Assembly: GCA_033439795.1 (NCBI GenBank)
Contig: JAUTDP010000007.1
Span: 3,224,001 to 3,288,000, forward strand
Source: Sordaria brevicollis
Lineage: Eukaryota > Ascomycota > Sordariomycetes > Sordariales > Sordariaceae
DNA: 64,000 nt
Direction: 5' to 3'
Below are positions 56,799 through 64,000 of this stretch, one piece after another. The position numbers and the translations under genes were made by a program. Position 1 is the stretch's first letter; each line of letters begins with the position of its first letter. The notes below the pieces were generated by a model. The model worked only from the letters and a program-made list of their open reading frames with translations, was not told the DNA's origin and ran no database searches.

Positions 56799-59108
56799 AT
56801 GGCGTTATCACAAGCCCTCGGTTCACGGCGTGGACGTATCTTCGCCCTCACGGCCTTCCTGGCTCTTGTCATACTGCTTGTGGGATACCAGACGGCATCA
56901 CCATTGTCTATCTACCGGCAGGATCCGGTCGTTCTTAAGCAACCTGAAAATGAACAAAAGATCAGTCACATTGATAACTCGAAACCACCGCCGCTGGAGA
57001 CATGGAACCATCATGAACAACAAGAGACGGGGAGGCCCGCCATCCACGAGGATGGTTCTCCCCCTATGACGCCTTCAGAGGACGATATCGATCTGGGATT
57101 AGGAACAGGTATTGTTCAAGTGGGCGAGGAGAACGCGAACAGTCCGGGCGAGACGCAGGAAGTCCCTCCGGCTGATTCGACTCCCGCCGAGGAGAAGGAG
57201 GAGGAATGTTTAGCCTTCGAACAGCTCCAGCGCAACAAACCCGGTCCTCTGTCCGCCGGCAAGCGGCAGTTCCCCTACGTGCGCCCACCCCAACGATGCC
57301 GGACTTTCGAGCTTCCGGCCCTCGAAAACTTCATTGAGCGTATGAGGACCGTGATCAAAGACCCAGATCTCTTCCGCCTCTTTCAGAATAGCTATCCAAA
57401 TACTTTGGACACAATGATAAAGTGGCACGGCTACGCCAGGAACCATTCCGTATGGGACACCAACAATGGCGGCGGAACAGGCTGGTCCAAGTCTCTCGCC
57501 TCCATGATGGCCAACAACCCCAACGAAGCCCAAAACCCAGAATCCTCAGAAGAAGACAACCCCAAAACCGACGAAGAACTCACCTACATCATAACGGGTG
57601 ACATCGACGCCATGTGGCTCCGCGACTCGGCCTCGCAACTCTATTCCTACCTTCCCTTCCTCACGCCCTCATCCGACAAGAACTCCCTCGCTAGCCTGTG
57701 GAGAGGTCTCATCAACTCGCACGCCCGCTACATCATCATCTCGCCCTACTGCCACTCCTTCCAACCGCCCCCGGAGTCCGGGATCCCGCCCACGCGCAAC
57801 GGCGCCTACAGCCAGAACAACCCGCAGCCGCCCTACGACCCGCAAAAGGTGTTTGACTGCAAGTGGGAGCTCGACAGCCTGGCTTCCTTCCTGCAGATCA
57901 GCAGCGCGTACCACACCAAGGTTCCCGAAGACTTGGCCTTCTTTGCAAAATACAGATGGATCGAAGCCGTGCAAGCCGCCGTGGACGCAGCTGCGGCCAT
58001 GAGGCTGGGCACGTACGACGAAGAAGGGAAGGTGTTACCTTCGGCGTGGACGTTTACGGGCTGGACGAACAGAGGGAGCGAGACCCTTACCAACGATGGA
58101 AGTGGGAATCCAGTGGCCGAGAACGGTATGGTGAGGAGCGGGTTCCGCCCCAGCGACGACGCGTGCATTTTCCAGCTGCTGACGCCGAGCAACATGATGT
58201 TTGCGGCGTATCTGGAACAGGCGAGCGTAATCATGGAGGGTCTGGCCGGCCTGGAAGAAGGCCTCGAAACAAAAAAAAGGGAGATGGCGAGGAACATGAC
58301 GGTGCAGATGCGTGAGCTGGCAAGGGGGATAAGATATGGAATCGCCAAGGATGCGGTAGTCACGCACCGTGAGTTCGGCGAGATGTTTGCGTACGAGGTG
58401 GATGGGTATGGCAGCGCCAACCTCATGGATGACGCCAACGTCCCGTCGCTTTTGGCGTTTCCGCTGTGGAATTATACCCATTCCCTTGTCGTCGACGATC
58501 ATGACCACGACCAGAAGACAACAATGGTCAAGTCAACCCACAACTCACCCAAACGCTCTGCATCAAACACTGAACCATCCCTCGACGACGAACTTTCTCC
58601 CCCTCCCTCCTCCTCCTCCTCCTCTTCCCCTTCCACTCCCAAACCAAAACCCTACATCACCACCCCCCTCCCCACTCACAACTACTCCTCCCTCTACCAA
58701 AACACCCGCCGCTTCATCCTTTCCTCCTCGAACCCCTACTTCGCCAAAGGGCCCGCCCTCTCCGCCGTTGGCGGCCCGCATCTCGGTCCAGGAAAGGGTT
58801 GGCCAATGGCCTCTATCGTAGCAGCCTTGACGGCTTACAGCTCTGACCTCTCCGGTTTATCTTCGGGGTCGAAAGAGCAGGAAAAAGTGGTGGAGGAACA
58901 ACTGAGGATGATTCTGGACTCGACGGCGGGGACGGGCGTGGTGCATGAGACGGTGAATGCGTGGAACGAGCATGATTGGACAAGGAGCTGGTTTGGGTGG
59001 GCGAATGGGTTGTTTGGGGAGTTGATTGTGAGGATTGCGGAGGAGGAGGCGAGGAGGGGGGTGAAGTGGGAGGATGGAGAGGGGTTGTTGGGGCGGTCGT
59101 GGCAGTGA
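56799..59108 (+). CDS. GH125 (MUG157-type) exo-alpha-1,6-mannosidase-like membrane protein
   Basis: A 769-residue type II membrane protein: a short cytosolic start, a membrane helix at about residues 13-32 (FALTAFLALVILLVGYQ), an acidic/Pro-rich stem, then a GH125 domain from about residue 165. Family signatures: YPNTLDTMIKWHGY (about 200), TGDIDAMWLRDSA (about 266-278), CKWELDSLASFLQIS (about 355), ANLMDDANVPSLLAFPLW (about 540), GPHLGPGKGWPMASIVAALT (about 655-675), and NEHDWTRSWFGWANGLFGEL (about 723-742). GH125 enzymes remove alpha-1,6-linked mannose, so a role in Golgi or secretory glycan trimming is likely. A Ser/Pro/His-rich insert of about 60 residues interrupts the catalytic domain at about 565-625. 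It is a single exon. Confidence 0.9.
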   Translation: MALSQALGSRRGRIFALTAFLALVILLVGYQTASPLSIYRQDPVVLKQPENEQKISHIDNSKPPPLETWNHHEQQETGRPAIHEDGSPPMTPSEDDIDLGLGTGIVQVGEENANSPGETQEVPPADSTPAEEKEEECLAFEQLQRNKPGPLSAGKRQFPYVRPPQRCRTFELPALENFIERMRTVIKDPDLFRLFQNSYPNTLDTMIKWHGYARNHSVWDTNNGGGTGWSKSLASMMANNPNEAQNPESSEEDNPKTDEELTYIITGDIDAMWLRDSASQLYSYLPFLTPSSDKNSLASLWRGLINSHARYIIISPYCHSFQPPPESGIPPTRNGAYSQNNPQPPYDPQKVFDCKWELDSLASFLQISSAYHTKVPEDLAFFAKYRWIEAVQAAVDAAAAMRLGTYDEEGKVLPSAWTFTGWTNRGSETLTNDGSGNPVAENGMVRSGFRPSDDACIFQLLTPSNMMFAAYLEQASVIMEGLAGLEEGLETKKREMARNMTVQMRELARGIRYGIAKDAVVTHREFGEMFAYEVDGYGSANLMDDANVPSLLAFPLWNYTHSLVVDDHDHDQKTTMVKSTHNSPKRSASNTEPSLDDELSPPPSSSSSSSPSTPKPKPYITTPLPTHNYSSLYQNTRRFILSSSNPYFAKGPALSAVGGPHLGPGKGWPMASIVAALTAYSSDLSGLSSGSKEQEKVVEEQLRMILDSTAGTGVVHETVNAWNEHDWTRSWFGWANGLFGELIVRIAEEEARRGVKWEDGEGLLGRSWQ

Positions 59109-59693
59109 TTTTTTTTCGGTGCAGTGATTTGGGAGTTGCTTGGGTTTTTTGATCTGATTGATTTGTTTTTGAGTGGTAAACGTGGGAGGCCGAAGTTGTG
59201 ATTTATATGGAAGTGCGTGTGCTTACCGTGGAAGGAAGAGGAGTGTGCTCTTAGTCAAGATGAAAGCATGCCGGGCGTTGAAGGCGTTAGAAATGACCAC
59301 GTACTGGAACGTATTTTGTGAAATTTTACATTTTACGGGTCCTGCCCCGGAGCTGAGTGACTCCTTGTTCTTGTATCCTGTTGACCTCTTGTCTGCTTTC
59401 GTATGCCCATCCCCTGGTACCTATTTGATCATAATTGTATAAAGACTTGGCGTTGTCATCTCCAGGTCAAGATGGTCTGATTCAAGATCAGGTCAGTTCA
59501 TAACAGCTTGGGTCCCTATCTCAGCCACAAGCCCATCGATAGCCAGAATACCAAAATAACACATTCCATAAAAAGCAACGCCATCGCTATGTCCTAACAT
59601 CATATCAGAAAAAGGCCCGCAATCTGTTCCCTTTCCTCTTTTCCTGCCTTTCGTATTCCGTCATAAACAGGTCTGTCTGTCCCATTAACCACG
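59109..59693. other. Convergent 3' region between the GH125 and DUF155 genes
   Basis: Holds both 3' UTRs. No gene is supported. Confidence 0.5.
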
Positions 59694-61711
59694 TTACAGC
59701 CCCTTGAACGTCGTACCCACGATCTCGGCACCGCAAATCGCCTTCTTCTCCTGCTCGTTCAAGGCCGCGCTCCACAGCCTTAGGTCGTCTAGGGTGAGGT
59801 TCGCATTTGCCAGTTTCGTTTCCAAACTTCGAAGGTCGATCCGGTTGTGAGCAGTTAACAACTCATCGCCACTGACCACGCCTCCAATGCTCTTGGCGCC
59901 ATCCTTTGCTTTCTCGTTAGAAAGAATGGCAAAGCGCAGCAGGACCTCCGTGACAGTAACCATGATACTGATGATAATGAGAATAATAATGATCCAGGTG
60001 ATGTAGCTCATCTTGGCGTCGGCCACGTGGTCGGAGAGAATGCTTGCCAGATCCAGGAAGACCTGACAGCGCTCGTTGAGAACCTTGGTGCGTGTTTCGA
60101 TCTCGAGGTAGTCTCTGATGGCTTCATATAACGGGCCGAGCGTGGGTTCCGAGTCCCAGAAGAAGTTGGGCTTTTCGAGGATATTCGATGCTATAAGCAT
60201 ACCCGGTTAGTAACCTTGGTTGACCTTTGCCTTTGAAGAGGGAAGTGGACTTACAAAGATTGATGTCTACACGACTCTTGAAGAGCTGCCCTAGGATTTT
60301 GAGAACTTCGGTCCTATCCATGTCCAGCTTACCCGTAAGTGCAAGTCTCTTCGGCACGTCCTGAGCACCTTCCATCGTCTCCGACATACGCTCCTCGAAG
60401 AAGCACAGTTTGGTGCTCTGTGCAATGGCATGGCTGATGGTCAGCTTGACCATGTGGTCGGATCGAGGAAGAAGTGTGATCATGTCATTGAAAACGCGAG
60501 GGCGTTCCACATCGGCGCTGTACTCGAAGTGGAACTCCTCAGTCTCAAAGTCGTTCTGATCAAGGGGCCTGGTAGCGAGCGAAACACCTGTCTCGTTCTC
60601 GGCGAATGTCAAGTCTGCCAGAATATCCTTCTCCTGGTGTTCCGTGAAGTTCCAAAACACCACTACGCCATATGAGAAGACGAACATCTCGCCAAACCTC
60701 TTGGCGTCTGGTGCCAGGCGGTTTATGGGGCTGATAGGAGGGTGGTCCAGTGATTTCTGATCGTTTTCTGATGAAGGAGCACCTGTCTCATCAACGCCAC
60801 TGTGAGCATGCTGGAGCAATGTGGTCCCGTTGCTCGGGCTGTCCGCTGACCCTCCGTGCATATTGAACGGGTATTCGTCCCAGTAGCCCTCGTGCTCGTC
60901 TCTTCGCTCGCTGCGTTCGATTTCGAGATCCAGCACTGTCTTTCCCGTGCCCGGGGTCTTCAAGATAGGTCGACTCCGTAGCCGGTAGCCATCTACACCA
61001 GGAAGCAGAGGCAGATGGTAAACGGTGTAAAGACAATCGTCGTAGAGCTTCGTCTTGGCCTCGTGCTTCTTCTTCAGGAACTCGGCTGTCGCCTTCATCT
61101 TGTAGGCTTGTGCTGTACAATAGGCAGTAAGGCGGGAAACTTTTTCTCCGCGCTGCACCTTGGGTAAACGCTCGGCATAGCTTTTGCCACGGAGTCCTCC
61201 TCTCTTCCTCAAGACATCCAGCTCCTCGTCCTTTAATGGGCGGTTGTCATCTTCGGATGCGCGCAAGATGGAGGCGCGTCGTTCCAGTTCTTCGTCACCC
61301 AACACGTCCTCATCGTCGGGGGCTTCGGGGAGAAGAACGAGCTTCTCGCTAACCTTAGTAGTCCTAGAAGGCACGATCTGTTGACCACTTCGGAGAGAGG
61401 CATTGGGGAGTCCAGCGCCGTGGCTGCCCCGACGAAGGGCAGCCCGCGTTGGTCGCTGGCCGGGTGGCACTCTGGGTAAGCCGGATGGGATATCTGATGA
61501 GTACTGCAAGACGTTGTCGACGGTAAAGGAGCGTCCGTTCAAGAGGCGGCCGGGGCCACCCATGGACCCAGTGCGCCGCGGAGCGATTGGGGGTGAAGGT
61601 CGTTGGCGAGCATCTGTCACCTGTGTTGCGATGGTCGTCAGTCAATTGTCCAGTAAGAAAGCAAGAAAATCAACGTACCAGAACAGACGGGCCACGCTTT
61701 GCAGACGCCAT
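59694..61711 (-). CDS. RMD1/Sif-type DUF155 membrane protein
   Basis: A family that includes yeast Rmd1/Rmd8 and fission-yeast Sad1-interacting factors; the cellular role is poorly defined. Exons: 61679-61711 (MASAKRGPSVL), 60255-61620, 59694-60190; introns are 58 nt (61621-61678, GTACGT donor) and 64 nt (60191-60254, GTAAGT donor, ACTAAC branch site). Junctions rebuild SVLVTDARQ and INLSSNILEKPNFFWDSEP in frame. The product is 631 residues. The N-terminal 170 residues are basic and disordered. The DUF155 core spans about residues 340-600 (FGEMFVFSYGVVVFWNFTEHQE, then FWDSEPTLGPLYEAIRDYLEI). A C-terminal membrane helix reads ITWIIIILIIISIMVTVTEVLL. Confidence 0.87.
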
Positions 61712-63324
61712 GGCGGGTGGTGGCTCAAGGTCCTAGACAGTACGGCGCTCGATGCTGAAAGATGAAAATTGGAGACTGTCTCAGTCTGTCCTTAATGTTC
61801 GGAGGTGTCTTGGATCCCTCTCGTTCGGTGTACGGATTCGGGCGTGTGGAACGATGGGGCGACGGTAACCAGTCTCCAGTCTCTGCTCCGACGGCGGACT
61901 GGCGGTGTCTTGTGGCTATAAAAATGCGATGGGTCGAGAGAGTGAAACAGGTCGTCGCTATATTCGTCGGAAGATATTGACTGTTGTTTGGAGCAACTTG
62001 GAACAAGGTCGGAATCCGCTTCGTCCCTTGATGTCTGAATCCGACGGACTCTTTAAGCAGATGCGTTGTCGTTGTTGACTGGTGACGGATTGACACAATG
62101 TTTCGGAAGTGGAAAACAAATGGTGGAATCTTTCCCCATCCAGTGGATGTTCTGAAGCCGCTAAAACAATGGGGCCAGAGCCTCCCGACGTCATCGCCGT
62201 TGTCCGCAGTAACCCCACAACCCGTAGGTGTATATAACCCCGCAAATTACAGCAATTCTGCAGCCAGAGTTCCCCGAGACCACCTTCCACGGGGTTACCC
62301 ATCAAGGTCCCAGTTTGGGTTCCGTGCCGTTGTGTTGGTCAATGGGATGGATTCCGTTGAGACCGTCTCATTTCTTGATCACCTCGGTGGTTCTTTATGA
62401 AACGTTTCATGGAGGTCTATGGAATGACTGCCACAAGAAGATTGTTTGGATAGGTTATTCGAGCTTTTCTCTCTACTTAGTCTGGAATGGCCCTGTGAAG
62501 TGGAAAGCTTGTGGTGTTGCCTATTGTCATCTCAGCGGCACTCTAGCAGATTGGATACTCGAGCTTCGAGGTCATCTACAATTGAGCCTCTTGAAAGGCC
62601 ATCAATTCTTTTCCGCCTACCTGTCTGGGCTTAAGACAGCACTTTGATTCTCGTTCGTTGTTTGAGGAGCTATAGGGCTACTTATGTACTTGATATCCCT
62701 TCTATATAAGTACACTTGGGAAGGCTGAAGGGATGAATGCTTGTTAAATCCATGGCCGTCAAGAAATATCATCGTCACTGGATCACATGCCCATGGTTTG
62801 TGCACCATTCTAACTCCCGCTCGACGGAGGCAGTTGCATGCGAAAAGTACGTAACGTCCGAACCATTCACAGAAAGCTGTTTAACTTGAACGCGCGCCAG
62901 AGGCAAGGCATATCGGCTTGTAAAGCGGCTTGTTCAAGGTGCAGAACTATGTCAGACGTACCGGCTGCATTTCATCCCAAACCGGCCTTCCGTCCGATGA
63001 ATTTGCAGACAATCAAAGATTCTTGCCAGTACCTGCATTTCAAGCTTGAAAAACACCGTACGGCTCCCAATCGATACTGACCCTCCGATAAATACCCTCC
63101 GAGAGAAATAAAAGAAAAAAGGTTGAAATTCAAATGGGATATCGAACTAGGGCCCCGACGCCTGCCGTATATGTACCTTCCTGCCTCCAAAACCGCCCAC
63201 GTGAAACCATCATCCAGGTCATTTCCTTCTCCCTTCCAACATCGAACTAGACATTATCACCGTTGTCGGCCTCGTCATTCTCGTGCGCCTCATCATATCA
63301 CTTCCTCACCCCCGTATCATGCCC
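61712..63324. other. Intergenic, 1.6 kb, upstream of the DUF155 gene
   Basis: Holds the DUF155 promoter and the 3' flank of the zinc-ribbon gene. Frames at 62098-62647 have random composition. No RNA gene was recognised. Confidence 0.5.
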
Positions 63325-63760
63325 TTAGCGATATTGCATTGGCTGGTTCGGTTCAGGAGCCTTCTGTCCCCACCCTGGAGGTGGTCCTTGAGGCGGCATG
63401 CCGGATGGTTGGTGTTGTAATGGCACTCCCGGGGTTCCGTCTGCTCCCCGGCGCATTCCCTGGACGTCCTGTCTGTGTTCGAGTGGCTGTTGAAAGTTGC
63501 AAATGCGGCACGAGATGTCTTCGTACCCCTTGATCGAGAGAGGGATGACGGGCTGTAAAATGGTTGGTCAACGTTAACTTTAGCTTAGCAAAAAGACCAA
63601 CGGGGACACTACGTACAATGAAGCAGAAAGTGAACCAAGGATGGCTCTTAATGACACTGCCAGAATAGTTGCCGCAGTTGTAGCACCGACACACGAGTCC
63701 TTCGTATCCTTCCACTTCCTTGCGGAAGGTATGCTCGCCGCACGTGAAAATCAAGCACAT
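63325..63760 (-). CDS. Small zinc-ribbon protein, two exons
   Basis: Exon 1 (63617-63760) encodes MCLIFTCGEHTFRKEVEGY, then CRCYNCGNYSG and SHPWFTFCFI. A 64-nt intron (63553-63616; GTACGT donor, TTTTACAG acceptor) joins in phase 0 to exon 2 (63325-63552), which starts PVIPLSIKGYEDISCRICNF. The product is 123 residues, ending in a Pro/Gln/Gly-rich tail. Two CxxC pairs (CYNC, CRIC) on either side of a W-F-C-F-P-P-like hydrophobic strand make the zinc-ribbon fold common to short fungal proteins of this type. Function is unknown. Without splicing, the first exon runs into an unrelated frame, so exon 2 would be missed. Confidence 0.8.
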
Positions 63761-64000
63761 GATGTCGGAGGTCCTTCAGAGCGTTGTGTAGCTAGCGGAC
63801 GGGAGTTGGTGAGAGTTTGAAGGTGTTTGAGTAACAATGCGAACCAGATTTCGTAGGTAGGCCGAGTATCAAGCAAGCAGGGGCGGCAAGAAGGGTAAAT
63901 GATTGATGAATAAAATATGTAGCCTAATACGGCGAATTATAGTTTGCGACGCGCTATCGATTACTGGAATGCGCCGGACGGACTTGGTAACCGATCTAGG
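63761..64000. other. Upstream region of the zinc-ribbon gene
   Basis: Short non-coding stretch to the window edge; nothing further is seen. Confidence 0.5.

Overview
This is a window of a filamentous ascomycete genome, most likely Neurospora or a close Sordariales relative. The evidence is short introns with GTAAGT/GTACGT/GTATGT donors and CTAAC/CTGAC branch sites, a CR-1 type adenylate cyclase of about 2,300 residues, a PEX6 of about 1,370 residues, and a 25 kb AT-rich block with an extreme repeat-induced point mutation (RIP) signature.

Layout. 1-569: the 5' part of a YOS1/IER3IP1-like ER-Golgi transport gene, cut by the window edge. 2026-10123 (-): adenylate cyclase in several exons, with one unexplained reading-frame step at 6958-6961. 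13243-15423 (-): RTC4-domain protein. 16089-17499 (+): dynactin p50/dynamitin. 18425-18724 (+): small subunit of molybdopterin synthase. 19472-20728 (+): SH3BGRL/thioredoxin-fold protein with a low-complexity tail. 21130-25398 (-): PEX6. Then the RIP block, about 26.1-51.6 kb. After it come 53006-55267 (+) steryl-ester-hydrolase-like lipase, 56799-59108 (+) GH125 mannosidase-like membrane protein, 59694-61711 (-) RMD1/DUF155 protein, and 63325-63760 (-) a small zinc-ribbon protein whose second exon was found by hand splicing.

The RIP block is the most interesting part. It has almost no ATG and almost no TGA, yet it still reads as long protein frames if the TAA/TAG stops (RIP products of Gln/Trp/Arg codons) are ignored. 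Three layers can be recognised, all on the + strand. First, a relic resembling fungal DUF6589 proteins (about 27.5-29.9 kb). Second, a large SNF2-type helicase/ATPase relic (about 32.1-44.8 kb) with recognisable motifs I, Ia, II, III and VI and a long C-terminal extension carrying 26-residue tandem repeats. Third, nested inside that helicase frame, a complete 7,239 bp Ty3/gypsy chromovirus (34368-41606) with two 253 bp LTRs, a 5 bp target duplication, a polypurine tract, a gag zinc knuckle, protease, reverse transcriptase, RNase H, a D-35-E integrase and a chromodomain. Removing the retroelement plus one target duplication restores one continuous helicase frame. The DUF6589-like and SNF2-like relics, in one orientation and both RIP-mutated, may be the remains of a large composite mobile element. 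A further 6.5 kb (45-51.6 kb) holds frames that I could not identify.

The flanking genes are ordinary single-copy housekeeping genes and do not form a pathway. All gene structures are hand-spliced from consensus sites and protein-frame continuity; no alignment or database search was run.
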